A stretch of 37,925 bases of DNA from Rhodospirillales bacterium (GTDB taxonomy: Bacteria; Pseudomonadota; Alphaproteobacteria; TMED109), in contig VXPW01000095.1 of the NCBI GenBank assembly GCA_009839325.1, positions 18,743 through 56,667 of the forward strand, in the 5' to 3' direction. Positions 8,355-15,838 of this stretch are shown here, one piece after another. Under the pieces are notes generated by a model that was not told the origin of the DNA, made no database searches, and saw only the letters and a list, made by a program, of their open reading frames with translations. Numbering within the stretch: position 1 is the first letter of the stretch; each line of letters opens with the position of its first letter. The position numbers were made by a program, and so were the translations under genes.

Positions 8355-8966
8355 ATGCAAATGGTCTGCCTGGATTTGGAAGGGGTGCTGGTGCCGGAAA
8401 TTTGGCACGCAGTCGCCGCGGAGACGGGGATCCAGGAGCTGCGAAAGACCACGCGTGACGTCGCCGACTACGACGCCCTCATGCGCCACCGGATCGAGGT
8501 CATGGCCGACCACGCCATTGACCTCCCGCGGCTTCGCGCGGTTGCAGCGTCGCTGCAGCCGTATCCTGGCGCGCGCGCATTTCTCGACCACCTCCGCGAG
8601 GCCCACCAGGTGACCATTCTGTCGGACACGTTCTACGAACTCTCGGACCCGCTGTTCGCCGCGCTCGGTCGTCCGGCTGTGTTTTGCCACCACCTGGAAA
8701 CGTCGGCCGACCTGCGCGTGGTCGGCTGGAGAAAACGGATCGACGACCACAAGCGACGCGCCGTCGAGGGCTTCACTGCCCTGGGTTTCGAAGTGGTTGC
8801 AGTGGGCGATTCGTACAACGACATTCCGATGCTCGACGCCGCGACGCGCGCCTTCCTGTTCCGGGCCCCCCGGCAAATTCGGGAGGAGCGTTCTGACCTC
8901 GTTGCCCTATCGGAGTACTCTGAACTGCTCGAGCTGACCTGTACCCGACGGACGACCGACCGATGA
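8355..8966 (+). CDS. thrH: ThrH-type phosphoserine phosphatase / phosphoserine:homoserine phosphotransferase
   Basis: 203 residues. It starts MQMVCLDLEGVLVPEIW, closely resembling Pseudomonas ThrH, with nucleophile Asp7 and Glu9 in the DLE form of HAD motif I that characterises ThrH. Motif II is ILSDTFYE, the Lys of motif III lies in the RKRIDDHKRR segment, and motif IV is GDSYND. TTRDVADYDALM is also family-typical. The enzyme dephosphorylates phosphoserine and can transfer the phosphate to homoserine, linking serine and threonine synthesis in the cytosol. Its stop overlaps the next start by four bases (ATGA). Confidence 0.93.
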   Translation: MQMVCLDLEGVLVPEIWHAVAAETGIQELRKTTRDVADYDALMRHRIEVMADHAIDLPRLRAVAASLQPYPGARAFLDHLREAHQVTILSDTFYELSDPLFAALGRPAVFCHHLETSADLRVVGWRKRIDDHKRRAVEGFTALGFEVVAVGDSYNDIPMLDAATRAFLFRAPRQIREERSDLVALSEYSELLELTCTRRTTDR

Positions 8967-9622
8967 TGGGGCCGCACGATCTCCTGCTCGTCGTCGATGT
9001 CCAAAACGACTTCTGTCCGGGCGGCAACCTGCCGGTCGCTGACGGCGACCAGGTGGTACCCGTCATCAATCGCCTGCTGCCGCAGTTCCGGAACGTCGTT
9101 CTCACCCAGGACTGGCATCCTTCGGACCATGCGTCGTTTGCCAGCATGCATGCCGGCAAGTCGCCGTACGACACGATCAGCATGCCGTACGGCGAGCAGA
9201 CGCTGTGGCCGGACCACTGCATCCAGGGCAGCGAGGGCGCGTCCTTCCACCCTGACCTGGAGACGGACGGCGCGCTGGCGGTCATTCGCAAGGGCATGAA
9301 CGCCAGCATCGATTCATATTCTGCCTTTACCGAGAATGACCGCAGCACACCCACCGGCCTTGGCGGCTTGCTCGGCACCCTGCACATCCAGCGTGTGTTC
9401 CTGGTCGGGCTCGCCTTCGACTTCTGCGTCGGCTGGTCGGCGAGCGACGCGCGCGCCCACGGGTTCGAGGCAATCGTCATCGAGGACGCGACCCGACCGG
9501 TCGACCTGCCCGGGACGGTGGACGCCGCCAGGGAGGCCTTTCGCGATGCGGGCGTCGCCGTGACCGTGAGCCGGGAGGTCGAAGGCGCCGGGGCGGGCGG
9601 CAAGGGGCGACCTGCCGGATAG
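8963..9622 (+). CDS. pncA: Nicotinamidase/pyrazinamidase
   Basis: 219 residues. The catalytic triad is visible: Asp12 in VVDVQNDF, Lys110 in AVIRKGMN and Cys155 in GLAFDFCV. The metal ligands are Asp50 and His52 in TQDWHPSDHASF and His85 in WPDHCIQGS. The cis-peptide strand follows the LAFDFCV motif. It hydrolyses nicotinamide to nicotinic acid for NAD salvage and would also activate pyrazinamide. It is coupled to thrH by an ATGA overlap. The ABC importer genes start 108 bases further on and could belong to the same transcription unit, although a hairpin lies between them. Confidence 0.96.
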   Translation: MMGPHDLLLVVDVQNDFCPGGNLPVADGDQVVPVINRLLPQFRNVVLTQDWHPSDHASFASMHAGKSPYDTISMPYGEQTLWPDHCIQGSEGASFHPDLETDGALAVIRKGMNASIDSYSAFTENDRSTPTGLGGLLGTLHIQRVFLVGLAFDFCVGWSASDARAHGFEAIVIEDATRPVDLPGTVDAAREAFRDAGVAVTVSREVEGAGAGGKGRPAG

Positions 9623-9630
9623 CCCGTCAA

Positions 9631-9651
9631 CCGGCGCATTTTGTGCGCTGG
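9631..9651 (+). terminator. Hairpin after pncA
   Basis: Eight-base-pair stem with one G-T pair (CCGGCGCA / TGCGCTGG) and a TTTTG loop, nine bases after the pncA stop. No T-run follows, so it may be a weak terminator or an mRNA 3'-end stabiliser separating pncA from the transporter genes. A similar CCGGCACATTTTG string appears at 22722-22734 after the SMR gene. Confidence 0.45.
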
Positions 9652-9730
9652 GCGTCGGAATTACCTCACTCCCGTCGTGGCTGCGGGGCATGCCCGAGGG
9701 CGCACGACAAAGCTACGGAGGCATTGGACC

Positions 9731-11026
9731 ATGAATGGACTGCTGAAGCTGTCGATCGCGATGGCGCTGACCCTCTACGCAGGGGTCGCCGCCGCCGACA
9801 AGCCCGACACCCTGACGATCGGCATCACGGGCTTCCTGTCGGGCCCGGCTTCGGTGTTCGGCGAGCCGGCCAAGGCCGCCTCGGAGATCCTGCTGGATGA
9901 TCTCAACCGTGAAGGCGGCGTCGGCGGGGTGCCGGTCACTGCCATCTGGGTCGATGAGGGAGCTGGCGGCGAGCACGTGCTGTCCGAGTACCGCCGGCTC
10001 GTGCAGGACGTCGGCGTCGATGCGATGTTCGCCTCGATCTCCAGCGGCAACTGCAAGAAGGTCGCGCCGCTGGCAGAGGATCTTCAAGTCCTCAACATCA
10101 TGTGGGACTGCGGCACCCAGAAGATCTTCGAGGAGAATTCGTACCGGTATGTCTTTCGGACCCAGGCGAACGCGACGCCGGAAATGCTGTCAACCCTTCT
10201 GTACCTCCTGAAGACCAAGCCCGAGTTCGAATCGATCGCCGTGGTCAACCAGGACTACGCGTGGGGACGGGACAGCTGGCATATCTTTTCGACGGCGCTG
10301 AAACAGCTGAAGCCGGGCGTCCGGGTCGTTGCCGAACTGTTCCCGAAGTTCGGGGCCCCGGATTTCTCGACCGAGATCAGCCGTCTGCTGGCCCTGCGGC
10401 CCGACGTCATCCTGTCGACTTCATGGGGCGGCGACCTGGACAACTTCGTCAGGCAGTCGGTGCAACGAGGCCTGACGGAACGCAGCACGTTCGTACTGCC
10501 CCTGATGGAAAGCTCGCTGCAACGCATTGGCCTCGACATGCCGGAGGGCGTGATCGTCGGCGGACGCGGAGACCACTATTTCCTGCATCCCGAGTTCCGC
10601 CACGATCCCGAGTTTCAGGCGTTCATCGAACGGTACAAAGCCGAAACCGGCGAATACCCGATCTACCCGGTGTTCCACATTGCGCAGGCACTGTCGGCAC
10701 TCAAGGGCGCGTACGAGAAGGCCATCGCCGCCAACGACGGCGCCTGGCCTGGCAAGGAGCAGGTCGTCGACGCCATGGAAGGCCTCGAATTCCGCGGGCT
10801 CGGCCGGACGGTGTACATCCGCGAAGATCACCAGGGCGTGGAGGACCAGATGATCGGCGTGACCCGGCGCGACCCGGCGTACGATTTCGCCGTCATGGAC
10901 CACATGATGATCTTCCCCGGTTCAGCGATCACGACGCCCGCGGGCATGGATTCGACTGCCTGGCTGGAGACGCTGTCGGACAGCATCCTCGACCTGCCCG
11001 TCCAGACCTACCGGCACGCCGAATGA
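9731..11026 (+). CDS. Branched-chain-amino-acid-type ABC transporter substrate-binding protein (LivK-like)
   Basis: 431 residues from ATG 9731, with GGAGG eight bases upstream; the frame is open 30 codons further upstream but without signal-peptide character. Residues 1-22 are a Sec signal peptide (LLKLSIAMALTLYAGVAAA). The mature protein has the type I periplasmic binding fold: LTIGITGFLSGPASVFGEP, then SSGNCKKVAPLAEDLQVL, then VNQDYAWGRDSW, then PDVILSTSWGGDLDNFVRQ. The family binds branched-chain amino acids, amides, urea or aromatic acids; the ligand cannot be told here. It begins a five-gene importer cluster. Confidence 0.95.
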   Translation: MNGLLKLSIAMALTLYAGVAAADKPDTLTIGITGFLSGPASVFGEPAKAASEILLDDLNREGGVGGVPVTAIWVDEGAGGEHVLSEYRRLVQDVGVDAMFASISSGNCKKVAPLAEDLQVLNIMWDCGTQKIFEENSYRYVFRTQANATPEMLSTLLYLLKTKPEFESIAVVNQDYAWGRDSWHIFSTALKQLKPGVRVVAELFPKFGAPDFSTEISRLLALRPDVILSTSWGGDLDNFVRQSVQRGLTERSTFVLPLMESSLQRIGLDMPEGVIVGGRGDHYFLHPEFRHDPEFQAFIERYKAETGEYPIYPVFHIAQALSALKGAYEKAIAANDGAWPGKEQVVDAMEGLEFRGLGRTVYIREDHQGVEDQMIGVTRRDPAYDFAVMDHMMIFPGSAITTPAGMDSTAWLETLSDSILDLPVQTYRHAE

Positions 11027-11067
11027 TCGCACTGCGCAGCTGACGACCCGCGGGGGGCCATAACCGG

Positions 11068-11973
11068 ATGGACCCGATCCTGCTTGTGCTCGCCACGCTC
11101 GACGGCATCGCCTACGCGGCCCTGGTGTTCCTGGTGGCCGTGGGACTGACGCTGATCTTCGGCGTGATGCGGATACTCAACGTCGCCCATGGGGCCTTCT
11201 ACGCGATCGGTGGATACGCCGCTGCCAGCCTGGTGCTTTCTATCAGCGACGCAGACTTCAGCCCCTGGCTGAGCTTTCCGGCGCTGCTGGTTGCAGCGAT
11301 GGGGGTCGGCGCAGCGCTTGGGCTGGTGATCGAGCGCTTCCTGCTGCGCCACATCTACGCGAAGGAAGAGGTCCTGCAACTCCTCGTGACGTTTGCCGCC
11401 TTCATGATTCTGGAGGACGTGCAGCGTCTGGTCTGGGGGGTGCAGCCATATTCGGCGACCGATCCCGTGCGGCTCCTTGGCACCGTTGACGTGATGGGAA
11501 TTCCCTACAACGCGTATCAGATCATCCTGCTGCCCGTGATCGCCGTCATGGTGCTCCTTGGCCTGCGCTGGTTCCTGCGCCGGACGCTCAGCGGCAAGGT
11601 CATTACTGCCGTCACCGAAGACCGGGAAACCGCGATCGCCATGGGCATCGACGCCCGCAAGGTGTTCACGGTCACGTTTGTCATCGGCGCCGTTCTCGCC
11701 GCGCTGGGCGGGGCCCTGGCCTCGCCTACCACGGCCATCCAGCTTGGGCTCGGCGCCGAGATGATCGTCCTGTCGTTCGCGGTCGTCGCCACCGCGGGCC
11801 TCGGCCAGGTTGAGGGCGCGGCGCTGGCCGCACTGCTGATCGGGCTCGGCCGCTCCTTCGCCGTCTACCTCGTGCCGGAACTCGACGTCTTGGTCCCCTA
11901 CATGATCATGGTCCTGGTGCTGCTCTTCCGCCCGCAAGGCCTGTTCGCGGTCGCCGAGAAGCGCAGGATCTGA
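11068..11973 (+). CDS. Branched-chain-type ABC transporter permease (LivH-like)
   Basis: 301 residues, about eight hydrophobic helices. Family marks are GLTLIFGVMRILNVAHGAFYAIGGYAA near the N-terminus and, in the coupling region, RRTLSGKVITAVTEDRETAIAMGID, followed by VFTVTFVIGAVLAALGGAL. It forms one half of the membrane channel with the next gene. It follows the binding-protein gene by 41 bases and ends one base before the next GTG start. Confidence 0.96.
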   Translation: MDPILLVLATLDGIAYAALVFLVAVGLTLIFGVMRILNVAHGAFYAIGGYAAASLVLSISDADFSPWLSFPALLVAAMGVGAALGLVIERFLLRHIYAKEEVLQLLVTFAAFMILEDVQRLVWGVQPYSATDPVRLLGTVDVMGIPYNAYQIILLPVIAVMVLLGLRWFLRRTLSGKVITAVTEDRETAIAMGIDARKVFTVTFVIGAVLAALGGALASPTTAIQLGLGAEMIVLSFAVVATAGLGQVEGAALAALLIGLGRSFAVYLVPELDVLVPYMIMVLVLLFRPQGLFAVAEKRRI

Positions 11974-11974
11974 C

Positions 11975-12940
11975 GTGCGGCTCGTGCGCTACTTGCCGGC
12001 CGTCCTGGTCCTGGCGGTGGCGGTGCTGCCGCTGGCGGTTCCGTGGCTGAAGATCGTGTTGACGGTGGCGCTCGCCAAGGGGCTCGCGGTCCTCGGTGTG
12101 GTGGTTCTGCTGCGGGCTGGCCAAGTCTCGTTCGGCCACGCGATGTTCTTCGCCGCCAGCGCCTATAGCGCCGCGTTCCTGATGCGGGGCTTCGCCGGCG
12201 CGGACCTTGTCGTGCTGCTGCTGGCCGGAATGGTCTGCTCGGGGACGTTGGGCGCCGTCATCGGCCTGTTCGTGGTGCGGTACCGCTACATCTTCTTCGG
12301 GATGCTCAATCTGGCTTTCTCGATGGTGCTCTATGCCCTTCTCGAGAAGATGTTCCACATTACGGGTGGCAGCGACGGGATGGCGGTTGGACGGCCAACG
12401 TACCTTGGCCTGGAACTCGCACGGACGTCCTTCGAGACCGCCCTGTTCTACACATCGCTGGGCCTTGCCGGAGCGGCCTGCTGGTTCGTGCACCGTTTCC
12501 TGTGTTCGCCGTTGGGCGAGGCGCTGAGCGCCATACGGACCAACGAGACGCGCCTCGAGTACCTGGGCATCTCGGCCCGATGGATCCTGCTGATCGCGTA
12601 TGTGCTGTCAGCGGTACTGGCGGGTCTCGGAGGGTCCATCATTGCCGTGAATCAGGGCGTGGTTACCCCTGACCTCGGGTACTGGATCCGTTCTGGCGAG
12701 TTCGTCTTCATCGCCATTCTCGGGGGCGCGGGCCACGTACTCGGCGCGTTTGCCGGCGCGCTGATATACGAGCTCGTGCGGTTCTATGCCGCCGCGATGG
12801 CGGCCAACGTCTGGCAAATGATCCTCGGTTTCGTGCTGCTCGGGATCATCCTGTTTGCCTCCCGGGGGATCGTCGGCCTCTACCGAGATCTCGCCGCCCT
12901 CGCTTCGGGGTCGCGCAGTCATCGGGAGCCACTGCGGTGA
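11975..12940 (+). CDS. Branched-chain-type ABC transporter permease (LivM-like)
   Basis: 321 residues with nine or so hydrophobic segments. The family signatures are LRAGQVSFGHAMFFAASAYSAA near residue 45 and the coupling helix SPLGEALSAIRTNETRLEYLGIS, followed by YVLSAVLAGLGGSIIA and a conserved GGAGHVLGAFAGALIYELV near the end. It pairs with the LivH-like protein. It starts with GTG one base after the previous stop and overlaps the following gene by four bases (GTGA). Confidence 0.96.
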   Translation: MRLVRYLPAVLVLAVAVLPLAVPWLKIVLTVALAKGLAVLGVVVLLRAGQVSFGHAMFFAASAYSAAFLMRGFAGADLVVLLLAGMVCSGTLGAVIGLFVVRYRYIFFGMLNLAFSMVLYALLEKMFHITGGSDGMAVGRPTYLGLELARTSFETALFYTSLGLAGAACWFVHRFLCSPLGEALSAIRTNETRLEYLGISARWILLIAYVLSAVLAGLGGSIIAVNQGVVTPDLGYWIRSGEFVFIAILGGAGHVLGAFAGALIYELVRFYAAAMAANVWQMILGFVLLGIILFASRGIVGLYRDLAALASGSRSHREPLR

Positions 12941-13680
12941 GCGTCACCCTGCTGGAGGCGAGCAGCCTGCACATCAGTTTCGGCGGCGTGACGGCGGCCG
13001 ACGGTATCGATCTCGAAGTATTCAGCGGAGAACGGCTCGCGATCATCGGCCCTAACGGTGCCGGCAAGACGACGTTCCTCAACATCTGTACGGGGTATCT
13101 CACGCCGTCCGCCGGGAGCGTCCGGTTCGGGGGGCGCGACATCACGGCGATGGCGCCGCGCGCAATCACGCGGATGGGCATCGCCCGGGCGTTCCAGTCG
13201 CCGCAGCTGTTCCACGAGCAGTGCGTCATCGACAACCTGCTGTTGGCTGCCGCCGCCCGGGAGCGGGCGTGGAATCCGTTCCGGCCGCTTCGCGAGCGGC
13301 CTGAACACGACGAAATGCTCGCGCTGCTGGAGCTATTCGGGCTGGCGGACCATGCCGCAAGCATGGTCAACGAACTCCCCGAAGGCACCCGTAAGCTGGT
13401 GGATATCGCGGTGGCCCTCGCGCTCCAGCCGCAGTTGCTGCTGATGGATGAGCCCACGAGCGGGGTCAGCTCGCTGGAGAAGTTCCGGATCATGGACCTC
13501 CTGGTGAAGGCCCTCGCCGAGCAGGGCGTCACCTCCGTCTTCGTGGAGCACGACATGGAAATGGTGGAGCGGTACGCCGACCGTGTGGCCGTCTGGAATT
13601 CCGGCCGGATCCAGTCGGTGGGTGCGCCGGACCAGGTGCTTGCCGACCCGTCCGTGATGCGGGACGTCATCGGGGTCTGA
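12937..13680 (+). CDS. Branched-chain-type ABC transporter ATPase (LivG-like)
   Basis: 247 residues. Walker A is GPNGAGKTT, the Q-loop lies in ARAFQSPQLF, Walker B is LLLMDEPTSG and the switch His is in VFVEHDMEMVE. The ABC signature is unusual: LPEGTRKLVDIAVAL instead of LSxGE/LSGGQ. I recall a sub-branch of Liv-type ATPases carrying LPEGTRK, so this is probably a subfamily trait rather than a defect. GTG start overlapping the permease stop. Confidence 0.95.
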   Translation: MSVTLLEASSLHISFGGVTAADGIDLEVFSGERLAIIGPNGAGKTTFLNICTGYLTPSAGSVRFGGRDITAMAPRAITRMGIARAFQSPQLFHEQCVIDNLLLAAAARERAWNPFRPLRERPEHDEMLALLELFGLADHAASMVNELPEGTRKLVDIAVALALQPQLLLMDEPTSGVSSLEKFRIMDLLVKALAEQGVTSVFVEHDMEMVERYADRVAVWNSGRIQSVGAPDQVLADPSVMRDVIGV

Positions 13681-13683
13681 TAG

Positions 13684-14364
13684 ATGCTCGTGCTCGAACG
13701 CCTCAACGTGCACATCGATGCGATGCATGTTCTGCGTGACGTGACGTTTGGAGTGGAGCCGGGCTCCACCGTCGCGCTGATCGGCCGGAATGGTGCGGGC
13801 AAGACCACGACGCTCCGAAGCGTCATGGGTCTCATTGCCAAGTCGAGTGGCACCATCTCTTTCGCCGGGATCGACATGGACGATGTACCGCCGCCCCACC
13901 GCCCCGCCCTAGGCATTGGCTACGCGCCCGAGGACCGGCGCCTGTTCTCCTCCTTCAACGTGGAAGAAAACATCCTCCTCCCGGCCCGGGTTGCGCGTGC
14001 TGACGTTGCCGAGATGACCAGGCAACTTGAGCGCGTGTACGAGACGGTTCCAGAGCTGAAGGAGCTGCGGCACAGACCGGCGGGCTCAGTGAGCGGCGGC
14101 CAGGGCAAGATGGTAGCCCTTGGCCGGGCGTTGATGATCGGGACCCGGCTCGTGCTCCTCGATGAACCGTTCCAAGGACTGGCCCCCGCCCTTGCGCGTC
14201 GTTACGGAGATGCCCTCCGAAGACTGCGGGAGCGCGAACGCGGACTCTCGCTCGTGATCACCGAATCCAATCCGGCCCTGCTCACTGGACTGGCGGACAC
14301 TACCTTTCTGATTGACCGCGGCGAGGTTGCGCCTGCCGAGACCGTCCCGGATCACGCCGGCTAG
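13684..14364 (+). CDS. Branched-chain-type ABC transporter ATPase (LivF-like)
   Basis: 226 residues. Walker A is GRNGAGKTT, the signature is VSGGQGKMVALGRAL, and Walker B is LVLLDEPFQGLAP. The switch position reads VITESNPALL and lacks the usual His; LivF proteins normally lack it too (VEQN), though ESN is a less common form. GYAPEDRRLFSSFNVEENI is a LivF hallmark. It starts three bases after the LivG-like stop and completes the importer. It converges with the minus-strand nucleotidyltransferase gene 92 bases later. Confidence 0.95.
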   Translation: MLVLERLNVHIDAMHVLRDVTFGVEPGSTVALIGRNGAGKTTTLRSVMGLIAKSSGTISFAGIDMDDVPPPHRPALGIGYAPEDRRLFSSFNVEENILLPARVARADVAEMTRQLERVYETVPELKELRHRPAGSVSGGQGKMVALGRALMIGTRLVLLDEPFQGLAPALARRYGDALRRLRERERGLSLVITESNPALLTGLADTTFLIDRGEVAPAETVPDHAG

Positions 14365-14456
14365 GCAAGCGCAATCAGCTCGGGGTACCGATCTGCTTGC
14401 GGACAGCCTTCAGGGCAGCCGCACAAGGCGTACCCGCACGGCCCTGCTCCCGAACG

Positions 14457-14981
14457 TCAATCCTGCGGCTCAAGCAGTTCCTCCAGCGCGTACAGCGTCT
14501 TTTGCGGGAACCGTTCCCGCGGGTAGTAGCGAGTGACGACCTCGAGCGCCTTCTGATAGTCCGTGAGGTTGAGGAGGCGCAGGAGGAAGCGCACGTCATC
14601 CTCGTCGTGAAATCCCTCGCCAAGGCGCATGGCAAGGCACTTCATCGCGAGTAGATACTCCGGACTAGCGGTCAGCACGTGCAGGTTGGTCAGTTCGAGG
14701 TACGGTTGGAAGTCTTCGTGGTCGCTCAAGTACGCCTGGACCGCGTCGTTGAGCCAGTCGCCTGGGATCCCTGCAGCGGTGGCGACCGCCTGCGCGGCCT
14801 CGCGTACTTCCCCCGCGGGGCGGAAGAATGCGTCGATGTCCCGGGTCGAAGCACGTGCGTCGAACACGAGGCACATGACAGCACCGCCCACCACGTACAC
14901 TTCCCCGGTGATCGACCGGCGCGCAAGTTCTTCATTTAAGCGATTGAATAAGACTTCAATATCTCGCTTGGAGTATTCCAC
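14457..14981 (-). CDS. Nucleotidyltransferase-fold protein (DUF6036/MNT-like), possible toxin
   Basis: 174 residues from GTG 14981. The frame is open further upstream (to 15092), but that part overlaps the preceding gene; the GTG shares one base with the preceding TAG (TAGTG), as expected for coupled genes. The nucleotidyltransferase core is EVYVVGGAVMCLVFDARASTRDIDAFF: GGA at residues 32-34 and the metal-binding DxD as Asp48 and Asp50. A later conserved segment is LTASPEYLLAMKCLAMR, typical of this group, where Lys follows the helix. Related stand-alone nucleotidyltransferases act as toxins that modify tRNA (MenT, AbiEii) when paired with an antitoxin gene. That activity is an inference here. 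Confidence 0.85.
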   Translation of the reverse strand: MEYSKRDIEVLFNRLNEELARRSITGEVYVVGGAVMCLVFDARASTRDIDAFFRPAGEVREAAQAVATAAGIPGDWLNDAVQAYLSDHEDFQPYLELTNLHVLTASPEYLLAMKCLAMRLGEGFHDEDDVRFLLRLLNLTDYQKALEVVTRYYPRERFPQKTLYALEELLEPQD

Positions 14982-15481
14982 TACACCCTCTGCCCGACGC
15001 TGCTGTCGATGAACAGGTTCCGGCGCCGGAACGGAGGCGGGGAATGAGTCAGGAGATATAACCGCAGGCTCTTCAGGGGCGAGGCAAACCAAGGCGTATC
15101 GAGCCCCTTGACCGCTCCTGTCCAGAGCGGCGGATTGACCCCCTGGATTGCAGCCGCCTGCTCGACCATCGCCGCCAGATAGCTCGCTTCAAATGGAGCG
15201 AGCCGAGCTTCCGGCGCGTGTCGTACCGCCCGCTTGTACTCGCTTGCGGTCAGCCTGGTAAACCAGTCCTGAAATTCCGCAATCGTGAAGGACCGCGCAT
15301 CTGGGCGCGTCGCCAACTCCAGGCAAAGCATCTGGAATTTCTGTTCCACTGGTGGAAGCACTTCCTGCAGGACCCATTTGGACACATCCATTCCTGCACG
15401 TGCCGCTCGGGCGCCAATGCGCGCCTTGTCCTCGGCACTGATCCGGATCTGAAGTTGTTGGGTCTTGCTCACGTGAGTCAC
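14981..15481 (-). CDS. Ribbon-helix-helix protein, likely antitoxin/autoregulator of the nucleotidyltransferase
   Basis: 166 residues from GTG 15481, with AGGAAG about eight bases upstream. Residues 8-42 (QLQIRISAEDKARIGARAARAGMDVSKWVLQ) look like the N-terminal beta strand plus two helices of MobC/CopG-type ribbon-helix-helix proteins. A long C-terminal region follows with PLWTGAVKGLDTPWFASPLKSLR and a closing basic patch SPPPFRRRNLFID, which may contact the partner protein. It directly precedes and overlaps the nucleotidyltransferase gene, the standard antitoxin-toxin order. A perfect palindrome 24 bases upstream of the start is a candidate operator. Confidence 0.8.
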   Translation of the reverse strand: MTHVSKTQQLQIRISAEDKARIGARAARAGMDVSKWVLQEVLPPVEQKFQMLCLELATRPDARSFTIAEFQDWFTRLTASEYKRAVRHAPEARLAPFEASYLAAMVEQAAAIQGVNPPLWTGAVKGLDTPWFASPLKSLRLYLLTHSPPPFRRRNLFIDSSVGQRV

Positions 15482-15504
15482 GCCGACTTCTTCCTGTCAT
15501 TTGT

Positions 15505-15519
15505 CAATACAGTGTATTG
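15505..15519 (-). promoter_or_regulatory. Candidate operator palindrome upstream of the RHH gene
   Basis: Perfect inverted repeat CAATACA-G-TGTATTG, located 24-38 bases upstream of the RHH start in an AT-rich patch inside GC-rich DNA. It is embedded in two direct copies of TTGTCAA (15501-15507 and 15517-15523), 16 bases apart. The minus strand reads TTGACA and TACACT within it, so it probably overlaps the promoter, as expected for autoregulation by a ribbon-helix-helix protein. Confidence 0.65.
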
Positions 15520-15524
15520 TCAAT

Positions 15525-15838
15525 TTGCGGTTTTGACGAATGCCGTCCTTTGCCCGTGCCGGAATCTCAGATCGCGCACCGCTGGACGTCACAGGCGCGG
15601 AAGAAGCCCGGCCGACTGACGCAATGCGATGACCGCAGCCGGCCCAGACTTTCTACCGAAGGCCGACGGACAACCACATCCCAATATCCTGCCCGGGCTC
15701 GCCACCGCGGTCCTGCCGGTGCGAGCCCCGCGGACGAAGGGCGAGATCAGGCCGCAGCTCAAGGCGCACCGCGGCGCGGTTCTCACCCGGTGCCAGTTCG
15801 GTACCAGCCCATAACGGAGCTTCCAGCTGAAGCCCCAG
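15525..15838. other. Gene-free spacer between the RHH gene and the glycosyltransferase gene
   Basis: About 310 bases. Apart from the operator at its left end, no recognisable gene is present; short open frames on both strands have no family character. The composition is GC-rich again from about 15540. Confidence 0.45.

Noticed and set aside
11008-11937. 309-codon minus-strand frame opposite the LivH-like gene
   Set aside because: Mirror of membrane-helix codons giving Asp/Glu/His/Gln-rich nonsense; the permease is unambiguous.
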